Assembly: GCA_964016875.1 (NCBI GenBank)
Contig: OZ024737.1
Location: forward strand, 36,147,683 to 36,211,682
Direction: 5' to 3'
Length of the DNA stretch: 64,000 nt
DNA from: Fallopia convolvulus
Lineage: Eukaryota > Streptophyta > Magnoliopsida > Caryophyllales > Polygonaceae
Both the position numbers and the translations under genes were made by a program. A model generated the notes under the pieces. It ran no database searches, had not been told where the DNA came from, and saw nothing but the letters and a program-made list of their open reading frames with translations. Below are positions 1-10,400 of this stretch, in pieces (position 1 is the first letter of the stretch; each line of letters begins with the position of its first letter).

Positions 1-1
1 T

Positions 2-247
2 TCACTCGCATGCTTAGAGGCTCCTAATTGTGAATGGGGCCCAATGTGTGATGGTAATCACTCCTACAATCCTCGTCAATCTGAAGAGACTTTTGAGGGC
101 ATTTGTGGGCTCTAAGGTGAAGCTCCTATTGACCAGCCGTGTCCTGTTGAGGTTTTTGGGAGCCCATTGATGGCTGATAAGGGTGAAGCTGAGGACGTGG
201 ATAATTTGGATGGATGTGTCGTCCCTGATTCTGATCCTGATGAATAA
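2..247 (+). pseudogene. End of an unrecognised reading frame with one internal stop
   Basis: Frame 2 runs from the window edge to TAA at 245-247 with a single in-frame TAA at 113-115. The last 20 or so codons are acidic (a run ending in PDSDPDE). This looks like the C-terminal part of a protein-coding exon or of a transposon gene that has taken one nonsense mutation, but I recognise no family. The DNA on both sides of the retroelement at 302-5817 was once continuous, so this sequence and the DNA at 5823 onward were neighbours. Function unknown. Confidence 0.25.
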
Positions 248-296
248 CTAAGTCTCTTTGGCCCTGCATTTTATTTTTTGTGGCATTTATGATTTG

Positions 297-301
297 CTTG
301 G
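297..301. repeat. Target-site duplication CTTGG, left copy
   Basis: The five bases CTTGG directly precede the 5' LTR (TG at 302) and recur at 5818-5822 directly after the 3' LTR. A 5-bp duplication is the normal signature of LTR retrotransposon integration and fixes both element ends. Confidence 0.9.
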
Positions 302-1727
302 TGATAGCATGCATTTAGGTGTTAGTTTTAGGGCATATTTATGTTTAAATCTTAGGTAGTTGCATGCATTTTGCTTAGTTTTTGTAGTTTTTGCATTTCG
401 GTGTCTACTCTTGCACTTTTGTGTTTTTAGGTCGTTTTGAAGAGCAAGGATTGGTTAAGTTGAAGGATTCAAGATTGGAGATATTCAAGTGTCTTTTCCA
501 AGTATATTCAAGCCATTTCTGATGATCATTAAGGCCCAAGAGGTTGTGGAAAAGAACGCTTAAAACCGGGCAATGCATTGGAGTTGATGTTTCGACACCA
601 CTTTCTTGTGACGCTTAGTTCAGGAGCTACAATGATCGGATGAAGCTGAATTTGGTATCATTGGAAATCTAACTCGAAGAGATACAATTCATGTTTTTAC
701 TGCGAGTTCAAATTCCAACTTTAAGTGGGTCAAAACAGTACCCGAAAACAACGCTGCAATGCTGTCAGAAGCAGGACCGCGATCGCGGCCGCCACTCACC
801 GCGATCGCGGTTTTACACGACATCGAAAACCGAGGCGGCGGTTTATCTATCTATTTATCTCTTATATTTGTTTCCTTTTATCTTTTTATTCCGTGTATGT
901 GAGACTATTTAGACCTAGTTTTCAGCCTTTGGTTGGTATTCTGCTAGACCTAATTTCAGACTTTGTGTTTTTCTCTCTTATGGAGAACTAAACTCCCTAA
1001 ATTCTATTCAAGTTGAAGCTTTTCAGACTCAAGTTGTTGTGAGATTCGTCTATTCAGGTTTATTTCTACAGGTTATTTCAATTCTCTTGTGCTTAATTAT
1101 TATTGATTGTGTTGATTTCTGCTTGTCTGGCCAACTTGTTGGAATTGATATTATCTATTGCTAGATCTAGGTTTTCTCGTAGCAAAGCCTGATCTTTGTA
1201 GCAACTCAATTGATTTAGGACTCGTTGGACTAAAACAATTGAGAAGAGATTTGAATGCATGTTGATTGTTTGACTCGTTGGAATTCAATTGCATGTATCC
1301 TGTTTATCCTTGTTCTTAATGCTAATATCCTTATTATTTATGATCATTTCATGAATTGTTTGGATATTAAGTTTGCATGTCTCGTTGCCATGTTATAATT
1401 CTAAATCAGGATAGGAATAACTAAAAGAAATAACTTGTTTGAATCTAGGATCAATAACTTGAGGAAGAAAAGTGGATACTTGAATAGGATTGCTTTCCTT
1501 AACTTGATAAAATCCAATCTTTGCCTTGTTTGATTACTTGCTTTGTTTGTTTCAATTCTTAGTTTCTAGTTTAATTCCAAAATCCCCCCTTTTGTTACCT
1601 TTCTGAGTTGATAATAATACTGCTTAGAATACAAGTGTCTCTTGGGTTCGACCCCGACTTACTGACTATACTAGTTGAGTAACTAGGGATTTATCTTTGA
1701 TTTGGCACGAGGACTTTAAGCCAGTCA
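302..1727 (+). repeat. 5' LTR of the non-autonomous Gypsy element
   Basis: It begins TGATAGCATGC and ends CCAGTCA, matching 4390-5817. It contains two perfect 12-bp palindromes CCGCGATCGCGG at 777-788 and 799-810 in an otherwise AT-rich sequence. Short frames inside it (for example 691-912) are repeated in the 3' LTR and show no protein-like conservation; I do not call them genes. Confidence 0.9.
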
Positions 1728-1732
1728 AATTT

Positions 1733-1750
1733 TGGCGTCGTTGCCGGGGA
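1733..1750 (+). other. Primer-binding site, tRNA-Asp type
   Basis: TGGCGTCGTTGCCGGGGA begins five bases after the 5' LTR end. It matches the complement of the plant tRNA-Asp 3' end as used by Athila-type elements, apart from one T in place of C. The spacing (LTR, AATTT, PBS) is nearly the same as in the minus-strand element at 20394-20415. Confidence 0.8.
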
Positions 1751-1831
1751 CACTTTGTGTAATTCTAAGTTTTTATTGTTATCAACTTTTGTGTGGACCT
1801 ATCTTACGGTCCACACTTGTGCTACTAATCA

Positions 1832-2926
1832 ATGGCTATGTTTCAATGTAGACAACTACAGGATGAACATTTTCATGTGTACTTCTCTAGAGTGCAACAA
1901 TATTTTCATACACTTGGTGCTTGGGGCTATCACCCTTGCGAGAGGGATTTATGTCAGTGCATCTTAGATGGGATGAATTCTGAGACTCTACAATTGGGTA
2001 AGTACATGAGCAATTATAGGCTATGGAGTATGGTACCAGAAGAGTGTTGGGATTTCTTTTGCTACATCAGCTATCAATGTGAGCAGGTTGAACAACATCC
2101 GCCTATGCTTCATCCAGTTGAGAACTCCTCTTTCAATGTTGAGGAAATGTTTGCCAGGCAAGCTAACACAGTAGACCAGCTGGGACAGAACACGCAAACT
2201 AGCATCAAGAGTACTCAAGCTAGTATCAAAAATATAGAGACTCGGATTAGTGAAATGGTCACTATTGTGAATAGATTGGAAGCAAGAGACTCTGAGAATT
2301 TGCCTTCACAACCCATAGAGCCGATGGAGAATGTGTGTGTCATTACATTGAGGAGCGAGAAGGAGGAGATCAAAGATGATATGAATTCTGGTGAAGAACC
2401 GCAACCGCTGTTATACATCAGTGATCCTGGATCTACCCTAGAAGCTGATGATGATTATATGCATTCCGATTTTCCTCTTCTTGACTCTCAAAAGCCAATG
2501 CTCATATATCCTGAGGCACTCAAGGACACTATGAATCCTATAGAACCAAGTGAGCCTAAGATTGATGCAAGAAATTACATGGAGTTCATCTTTGGTAAGA
2601 GTGTTAATGTTGATGAGTTCTTTGACCCATATTGTAAGTATTTTCTAACATCACCACTTGTGTTGAATTTGTTTGAGCATATGCCATCTCATAAAAATTG
2701 GTCTCACAAGTTTGATAAGTTGAAACGATTTTTAAATGTGTTATTATTCAATTTCAATTTATCCTTGTGCTACTTATGTTTTTGTGAGATGTGTTCACAG
2801 GCTTTTGACAGGTTATTAAGGGCATTGACAATGTCTAATCTTGTGAATTCATTGCTCTCCATCTATCTTGTGTCCTCTCCACCAAACTGTTGCCACTTTG
2901 AACCTCTTCCATATTCAAAAGAGTAG
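1832..2926 (+). pseudogene. Gag-like protein remnant of the non-autonomous element (364 aa)
   Basis: The ATG at 1832 lies about 80 bases after the primer site. The first 90 residues match the C-terminal half of a plant retrotransposon gag domain (the region with Glu-Glu-Cys-Trp-Asp-Phe, where relatives have EEAWDFL). Residues about 120-185 hold the downstream gag linker, with repeated SIK(S/N)-type segments then LEARDSENLPSQPIE and ITLRS. The large element's gag has the parallel FEAKDSNRLPSQ and ISLRS. There is no zinc knuckle and no pol. The last 100 residues are unlike anything I know. It probably acts, if at all, as a partial capsid protein; it may simply be a relic kept with the RNA. Confidence 0.6.
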
Positions 2927-4350
2927 ATGACTTTGTGAGTGTTTTCTCTTCCTTTCTCTTTTATTTTATACATTGGGGACAATGTATTATTTAAGCATGG
3001 AGGAGGGGAACATTCACATGTTAGTTTTAGTTTTACATTGCATATAGTTTAAATTCTTGCAAAGCATGTTTAAATTTTTGCATTCATAATTGCATAAAAA
3101 AAATCAAAAAATTTTTTTAAAAAAAATACAAAAAAATCATGCATTTTAGGTTTGTCATATTTCCCCAAGCAAAGAAACCACTTGTCCTCTAATATTTTTT
3201 TTATGATGATTTTTGCCCCTTAACTTGCTTGGATTGCTTGAAGCTTGATAATGCTTATTTCTTTAAGAGCATATTTGATAATTTGATTGAGCATGTATAT
3301 CCTTAAGATCTAAGTTACACAGAAGTTCTAGGCAAATTTTACCTTGTGAGATTATTTTGTTTTGGCCTTTCTAGGACTATGCATCTATGAGTCCTCTTTT
3401 TCATTGTGTGTGCTCACTTTGATTGCTTCCTCTAGAACTTGCATTTAAATATCTTTTTCGAGGCTGGATTCATGACTTTTGCATATGACATGAAAATGAT
3501 TGAGGCAATGTTTCTTATAAGCTTATTATTTCCCTTCCTACCTTACAAGATCCATGTTTTTGACACCCCATTTCTTTTAAGCTTTAAGCCTATTTTTGAT
3601 AGCTCCACAAATTTTTCCTAGCCTAATAAGCTTGACCCAGGATCCGGGATTTAGGACTTTAGGTTGTGTTTTTGTTTTGTGTGAGTTATGTATAAGTATG
3701 GGGGAGTTGGAAGAAAAGGAGGAAAAGAGGAAATAAAACTCTTGTGTGTAAGTGAAAAAAAAATGAAGATGAAAAGAAAAAGTCAAGTACAATTGTTACT
3801 AGTCTTCATAAAGCAAAGAAAGAGTTGAAGAAGAGGCAAGAAAAAAAAGTGAAGAAAGAAACAATGTGATTAATTGTGGTTTGGAGTTGAGAAAGAAGAG
3901 TTTGGGAGAAGTAAGAAAAGAAAGTGTTGAAGTTTGGGTTTAGGATTAGTTCTTTATCCTGGATTTAGCACCACATGCCAAATATTATCCCTTCCAAGTT
4001 TCTCTTTACCTTGGCCCCATTACAAACCTTAAAAAGACCTCATGATTTTTGTTGTATGCATAGTCTCTAGCGGTGGAGAATTAGAACACTGTTGCAAGCC
4101 TATGGTAGCTAGGCTTTCAAAGTTGAGTTTTGAGCGAAACACATATATACCTTCAAACGCATGAGTGAGAGTGAAAACACATATTCTTGTTCCTAGTGAG
4201 GTTTAGAATGGATGTGTTTACTTGATCTTGTTGGATGCCAAAATACATGCTATGATGTCAATTGTTGAATCATGTCTCTTTTTATTCTTGCTTAAGCATT
4301 TATAAAAGTGGATGCATGAATGGCTTGTTTGTGGGGTGTTAAATCTATTT
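2927..4350 (+). other. Non-coding 3' region of the non-autonomous element
   Basis: This 1.4 kb stretch has no credible gene. It holds the internal hairpin/polypurine module at 2968-3010, A-rich runs near 3098-3140 and purine-rich runs near 3700-3930. A segment around 3625-3660 (AAGCTTGACCC ... CCGGGAT) matches in reverse complement the region near 11718-11745 of the large minus-strand element, showing shared ancestry of the 3' non-coding regions. Confidence 0.7.
2968..3010 (+). promoter_or_regulatory. Internal hairpin plus polypurine module
   Basis: A perfect 8-bp stem ATACATTG-GGGA-CAATGTAT (2968-2987) is followed after two bases by TTTAAGCATGGAGGAGGGG. The large element has the same layout at 12350-12390 with a different but still self-complementary stem. 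The purine tract may serve as a second plus-strand primer (central-PPT-like); this role is inferred. Confidence 0.55.
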
Positions 4351-4389
4351 CTTGCTTGAGGACAAGCAAGGTTTAAGCATGGGGGAATT
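4351..4389 (+). promoter_or_regulatory. 3' hairpin and polypurine tract
   Basis: The stem-loop CTTGCTTGAGGACAAGCAAG (4351-4370, 8-bp stem, AGGA loop) is followed after one base by TTTAAGCATGGGGGAATT, which abuts the 3' LTR at 4390. The purine-rich part is the expected primer for plus-strand DNA synthesis. The same 20-base hairpin and tract occur in reverse orientation at 10913-10951. Confidence 0.75.
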
Positions 4390-5817
4390 TGATAGCATGC
4401 ATTTAGGTGTTAGTTTTAGGGCATATTTATGTTTAAATCTTAGGTAGTTGCATGCATTTTGCTTAGTTTTTGTATTTTTTGCATTTCGGTGTCTACTCTT
4501 GCACTTTTGTGTTTTTAGGTCGTTTTGAAGAGCAAGGATTGGTTAAGTTGAAGGATTCAAGATTGGAGATATTCAAGTGTCTTTTCCAAGGATATTCAAT
4601 CCATTTCTGATGATCATTAAGGCCCAAGAGGTTGTGGAAAAGAACGCTTAAAACCGGGCAATGCATTGGAGTTGATGTTTCGACACCACTTTCTTGTGAC
4701 GCTTAGTTCAGGCGCTACAGTGATCTGATGAAGCTGAATTTGGTATCATTGGAAAGCTAACTCGAAGAGCTACAATTCATGTTTTTACTGCGAGTTCAAA
4801 TTCCAACTTTAAGTGGGTCAAAACAGCACCCGAAAACAACGCTGCAATGCTGTCAGAAGCAGGACCGCGATCGCGGCTGCCACTCACCGCGATCGCGGTT
4901 TTACACGACATCGAAAACCGAGGCGGCGTTTTATCTATCTATTTATCTTTTATATTTGTTTCCTTTTATCTTTTTATTCCGTGTATGTGAGACTATTTAG
5001 ACCTAGTTTTCAGCCTTTGGTTGGTATTCTGCTAGACCTAATTTCAGACTTTGTGTTTTTCTTTCTTATGGAGAACTAAACTCCCTAAATTCTATTCAAG
5101 TTGAAGCTTTTCAGACTCAAGTTGTTGTGAGATTCGTCTATTCAGGTTTATTTCTACAGGTTATTTCAATTCTCTTGTGCTTAATTATTATTGATTGTGT
5201 TGATTTCTGCTTGTCTGGCCAACTTGTTGGAATTGATATTATCTATTGCTAGATCTAGGTTTTCTCGTAGCAAAGCCTGATCTTTGTAGCAACTCAATTG
5301 ATTTAGGACTCGTTGGACTAAAACAATTGAGAAGAGATTTGAATGCATGTTGATTGTTTGACTCGTTGGAATTCAATTGCATGTATCCTGTTTATCCTTG
5401 TTCTTAATGCTAATATCCTTATTATTTGTGATCGTTTCATGAATTGTTTGGATATTAAGTTTGCATGTCTCGTTGCCATGTTATAATTCTAAATCAGGAT
5501 AGGAATAACTAAAAGAAATAACTTGTTTGAATCTAGGATCAATAACTTGAGGAAGAAAAGTGGATACTTGAATAGGATTGCTTTCCTTAACTTGATAAAA
5601 ATCCAATCTTTGCCTTGTTTGATTACTTGCCTTGTTTGTTTCAATTCTTAGTTTCTACTTTAATTCCAAAATCCCCCCTTTTGTTACCTTTCTGAGTTGA
5701 TAATAATACTGCTTAGAATACAAGTGTCTCTTGGGTTCGACCCCGACTTACTGACTATACTAGTTTAGTAATTAGGGAATTATTTTTGATTTGGCATCAA
5801 CGATTCTAAGCCAGTCA
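4390..5817 (+). repeat. 3' LTR of the non-autonomous Gypsy element
   Basis: Copy of 302-1727, with the palindromes CCGCGATCGCGG at 4865-4876 and 4887-4898. The last 50 bases are the most diverged part between the two LTRs. TSD CTTGG follows at 5818-5822. Confidence 0.9.
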
Positions 5818-5822
5818 CTTGG

Positions 5823-6100
5823 CTATGTTGATGTTCCCTTTGTGTCCCCAATCTTACGCATTCCTGTTGTCCCCTTTGTTGAGCTTATAAGCTCAGTTGT
5901 GTGGCGTGTGTGAATCATTTGTGTTGTTGTTTGGCTTGTATGAATCATTTGTGTTGTGGTGTGGCTTGTGTGAATCATTTGTGTTGTTGAGTTGTGTGAT
6001 CATGTGGTAACTGAATGCATGCTCCAAACTGTCCCAATATGTTTGTCCATAACGGAATCATCTTCTTTTTTTTTCACTTTATGTGTGTGCCAAAACTGAA
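5823..6100. repeat. Flanking DNA with a 30-bp minisatellite
   Basis: No gene is seen. The segment TGAATCATTTGTGTTGTTG recurs at 5911, 5941 and 5971, giving three copies of an exact 30-bp period (about 5905-5995). The rest is T/G-rich unclassified DNA continuous with 1-301 before the retroelement insertion. Confidence 0.6.
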
Positions 6101-6625
6101 TCAATGATGACTCTTACAAAATGAGATGCAAATGAAGGATATCCACTTTTCTTGACATGAATTAGGCCACCCACCAAAATTTTGGATGAAGGAGACCTTT
6201 TTCTTGTTAAGCTTTGTGGCCCTTCTTGTGTCAATGACATTTGGGGACATCTGAGATGAAATTTATTTTCTGAAATCAATGACGAGTCTTACAAAATGAG
6301 ATGCAAATGAGGTATATCCACTTTTATTGGCATGAATTAGGCCACCTACCAAAATTTTGGATGAAGGAGGCCTTTTTCTTGTTAAGCTTTGTGGCCCTGC
6401 TTGTGTCAATGACATTTGGGGACATCTGAGATGAAATTTATTTTCTTAGATCAATGATGAGTCTTACAAAATAAGATGCAAATTAGGTCTAACTACTTTT
6501 CTTTACATGGATTAAGCCACCCACCATGATTTTGGTTGAAGGAGGCTTGTTTCTTGTTAAGGATTGTGGATTGATTTGTGTCAATGATTCTATGGGACAT
6601 ATGAGATTAGCTGTTTGCATTGTGC
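6101..6625. repeat. Three tandem copies of a 175-bp unit
   Basis: Units start at TCAATGA in 6101, 6276 and 6451, an exact 175-bp period. Each carries CTTACAAAATGAGATGCAAAT near the start and a GGGACATCTGAGATG-like sequence near the end. Units 1 and 2 are close copies; unit 3 is more diverged. Position next to the mariner remnant suggests it is part of that transposon or its flank. Confidence 0.75.
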
Positions 6626-6798
6626 TTGTAAATAAATTCCCAATACTGATGTACTTTTCATGCATACATAAAGGTCCCAAAAAATGATACACAAAATATG
6701 ATCTTATAATTATGAACTCTTAATTTGTTCTTGCTCACATGTGGGCAAGAACAGATTAAGAGTTTGCTTCTAAGCCAAAAGTGATACATAAATGTCCC

Positions 6799-7453
6799 CT
6801 AAATGTAATGACTGTCTTCAAGTGCATCATCTTGACCGTCTTCATTTCCTTGGCTTGCTTGAGTCTCTTGTGTTGCTTGAAATGCATTTTCAGTTTCTTG
6901 TGTTGCTTTTGTGCCATGTGCAGCCCCATGAATGTTGTTCCATGCTTTTAAAACTGCCCACATTGGTGCTTGAACTTGCACTGGTAGATTTCCTTGAGCT
7001 CTTAGCCTGTTTTTGCCCAAATGTGGCACATCATATTCATCGTTTCCTTTGACTTTGAGTACCTCATTCATTACATATTGTAGTGTCATCCATACATTAG
7101 CTAAAGTTATTGGTTCTAGCTCATAGAATGCTTGATGGACAGCCTCTAACATGTGATCTATATTACTTGGTATTTTCTTGTGCTGAATTAAAATGAATGT
7201 GAAGCCTTCTTGTTGATATACTTGCTGCCATTCTGCATCTTCTTGAGTTATGTGGGCCTTAGCATTGTCTTGTTGTATGAAAATGACTTTGTGCCCTGCA
7301 TCTTGTGGCCATTTTGCCTTTATAGCTGGAACAATCTGGTCAATAAACATCCTTCTTGTCACTGTTTTGTTGACTGATTCTATGAGTTTAGTAAAAATGG
7401 TCCCTTTCTCTCTGTTTTTTATTTTCTCTTTGCTGCTTCTTGGTAAGTGAATA
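6799..7453 (-). pseudogene. Mariner-like (plant Tc1/mariner) transposase, C-terminal part
   Basis: The frame reads through the catalytic core of a plant mariner-like transposase: an upstream segment with RSSKEKIKNREKGT and PAIKAKWP, then FIQQDNAKAHI, the hallmark second catalytic Asp region. The third Asp region (normally SPDLNVLD) is poorly kept (IPSNIDHML). The N-terminal half with the HTH domain is missing. The frame is open but runs upstream into foreign LTR sequence at 7463, so no start codon belongs to it; the apparent start near 7362 is GTG. The enzyme would cut and paste a TA-flanked transposon; this copy is dead. Confidence 0.7.
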
Positions 7454-7462
7454 AAAAGATGC

Positions 7463-10400
7463 CTATTGTGAATTTATGAATTCAAGCTTATTGTGGTTGT
7501 TAATATACACCGTCTTTAACAACCTTTTAATCAATTAACCTAGAAAACTGTAATACTCGGTTCTATTTGTCTCGTATCAGGTTCCGTTTTCTTGGCCGTA
7601 AGTTATTTCTTTCTAGTCTTGGGGTAAAATAAATAACCTTAAAATATCTCGTAATAAATATCTACATATAAAAAAATTGATAAATTAATTAAGTATAGTT
7701 AGCCAAAAACTTTCTTATCTATTCGATCAGGGGTCTAAATAATTATCCAATTAGAGCCAAAATAATTAAATTAAAACAACCTGATTTTATCTTAACCAAT
7801 ATCTTCTAGAGATCGATTAGGATTGTAACCACTTTCGTAAGATCCCTAGCCTATAATTGCAATTGGCCTTTCGGGTTTCTTGCGTATCGTTAATTCTCTC
7901 TGGGATCGATTGCTCTGTCTTCAAACCGGTAAGTTAGTCTCGTCATTATTTTCTTCCTCTGTATATCGCACAATTCCACCCCCTGCTCACTTTCGGTTGT
8001 TACCCTCTGTTTGGCGTCGGGATTTTTGTCGTGCGCTGCCAGTCTCCAACAACTGTCGTGTCCGTTGATTTTCGCCGGAATTCTCGCGGTTCACCGATTG
8101 CTCAGTCGCGGCGTTGTCGGAGCTGAGTCGTCGGAGTCGTCATTCCTTGTCGTTCTTTTTTCGGTAAGTTTGGCTTCGCTCTTTTCCAACGATTGTCGAG
8201 TGGGACAGGATAAAGACTGGGTTGGGTGGCGAGCGCGAGTGCGAGGTTAGGGAGAGGGCCAGTGTGAGGGGAAGGCGGAGCAGCGGTGGGTTTGTCGTCG
8301 TGGGCCGCCGGCGTGGGTCTACCGCCTGCGAGTTAGAGAAGTCGGGTGGTGCGTTGTTAGTCGAATAAGAAGGAGGGGGCGAAGAGGAGTCGGGATAGTG
8401 GTTCCAGTCGAAGAGGGAGGCCGGAAAAATCTGGTGTTGACTCGCCGGAGGGATTGAAGCGAGGGAGTAAACCAGTGTGCAGGGGAAAGGAACGAGATTC
8501 GGCCTAAGGTTGAAGAAAGAGCGGTGGGGCCCGCAAGGTTGGGTCAAAGCCTTGATGTGGTCAACTGGACAATGGGGTAAGGGAGACGGGCTAGAATTGG
8601 GCTAAATTTTGCCCAATTTGGGCTGAGTTGATTTTTTTTATTTTGATTGTGTGGGCTGCTTTCAGTGGGCTAGATTAAGGGATAGGTATTATAAATGAAC
8701 AAGGGGTTAGTCTAGCTCATGCTAATATATTTTAACTATGATTTTCTTTTAAAAAAAAATAATAAAATAAAAGTAGGTTGTTTAAGGAAATTAAAAGTGG
8801 CTTTATCCATGGGTTAGTATTGGTTCGCCTCATATTTAAATTAATCTTTTCCTTCATAATTCTTTAGGGAATCATTTTTGCTTGAGGTCATAATTCCATC
8901 TTTCTTGAGGATCCTTCGTTTCGAGGTAAGTCGTTTTTTCGACTTGCTCGGTTCTTTTCTCCCTTGTTAGATCGCGTATCGATATTGTAGGACGGGTTTT
9001 GGGAACTAGTCCCGAAAACCTTTTAAATTATTTTGAACTCCTTATGTGTTATGTGCGTTAATGATTTTAAATATATTTTATCGGAAATTATTTTGTGACG
9101 TTTTCTCTGTGTTGGTACCGTTTCCGACACGGCCCATTGTAGCTGGTGTTGAGGAAGAGTTGGCTACTTTGACCCGTGTGACTGGGAAAATCGTACCCCT
9201 TCAAACGAAAATGATTATCTGTATGTTTTGGCAAGCGCTCCAGTGGAGGCTTAGCCCGGAGTTAGAAGGGAGATTGGGAAGTGGAATGGGAGGGCCTGCC
9301 TCTGCACTCGGCGCGGTGATTAGCGCCTTGGAATGTGACTGTTGTGATTGATATAACTAATATAGGTATTGGCCTTTAGAGTTATGATTGCGGTTGTGGA
9401 TTTGTATGCTGACTATAGATAACTGATTTTAAAACGTTCTACAATTTCCATATCCTTTCTAGCTTGGTAGATTAGACGCTGACCCTTCGGGGAACATTTT
9501 TCAGTTCCAGGTATGAATCAGGGAGCCGTGCAGGAACCGAGGCAAGATGGCGGGCCGGAGCGGTAAAGAGCGCGTGTCATTGTGGGATTGGTTTATATTA
9601 GTTATTTATATTAGTTAGAATATTGATTTTAATATTTGTTAGACAGAGTGGTATTTTGTTTCAGTTATTGTCTTTTGGATCAGATAGTTCAGTTTCAGTA
9701 GGCGTTATGACGTATTTGATTATTTATAATTTTCGGGGATTCATGCATAATTACATTTTTCTAAGTTTTATTAAATAAAGGTTGGATATTTTTTTATGTT
9801 TTTCTCGTCGTGTCCGAGTTGTAAGGTCCTACAGTGTAGTTGTCAACCTAATAAGTAGTACCTTGTAAGGTCTATTCCCTAGTAGCGCCTCGACGGAAGT
9901 CGGGGTGTTACAAAAACCTTCTATGTCAAGTTGATCATGCAATTAAGTTCAAAGCATTCAATAGAAACAATATTCATGAATTCCACCATCTATTCACGAA
10001 GTCTTGTGATTAAATTCTCCGCCTTTGATTAACCTTAATATACACCGTCTTTAAGTTTAATCAAAGGATCCATCCATGAATAATCAAATTCCACCGTCTA
10101 TTTAATTATTCTAGTTGTAATTCAACCTAGAAGTAGAATAGGTGATCAAGCTATACTAATCCTAAGTGAATTTAATCAATTAAGCATGGAGAGATTCAAT
10201 CTAGTCAAGGAAAACTAAAATAACTCAAATCTCACAAACGATCATGCACACAACTTCAACTAACTAGTTGGACATGAGAAATTTAGCTAGAAATCGACAT
10301 TAAAGAGAAATCAAACTTACAAAAGTCCAATTGATCTTCAATTGCAAAAACTAGGGTTTGTCTCCCACAAATCTCCAAATTGCATAAAACTCCAAAAGAT

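Larger units (their letters stand above)
302..5817 (+). mobile_element. Non-autonomous Ty3/Gypsy (Athila-like) LTR retrotransposon, complete
   Basis: A structurally complete element of 5.5 kb: LTRs of about 1.43 kb at 302-1727 and 4390-5817, tRNA-Asp-type primer site, one gag-like frame (1832-2926), a long non-coding 3' region and a polypurine tract before the 3' LTR. There is no protease, reverse transcriptase or integrase, so it must use enzymes from a related element. The minus-strand element at 7463-21803 has the same PBS type, the same 3' hairpin and polypurine tract, and a similar 3' non-coding region, so it or a relative is a likely helper. By eye the LTRs differ at roughly two dozen positions (about 98% identity), so the insertion is older than that of the large element. 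Confidence 0.9.

Noticed and set aside
691..991. Two overlapping small frames in the first LTR, repeated at 4779-5079
   Set aside because: They recur because they lie in the LTR; nothing suggests protein constraint, and they run through the palindromic GC segment.
8011..8547. Frames on both strands in the solo LTR at 7549-9912
   Set aside because: GC-richer LTR stretch with few stops on either strand; no recognisable domain.
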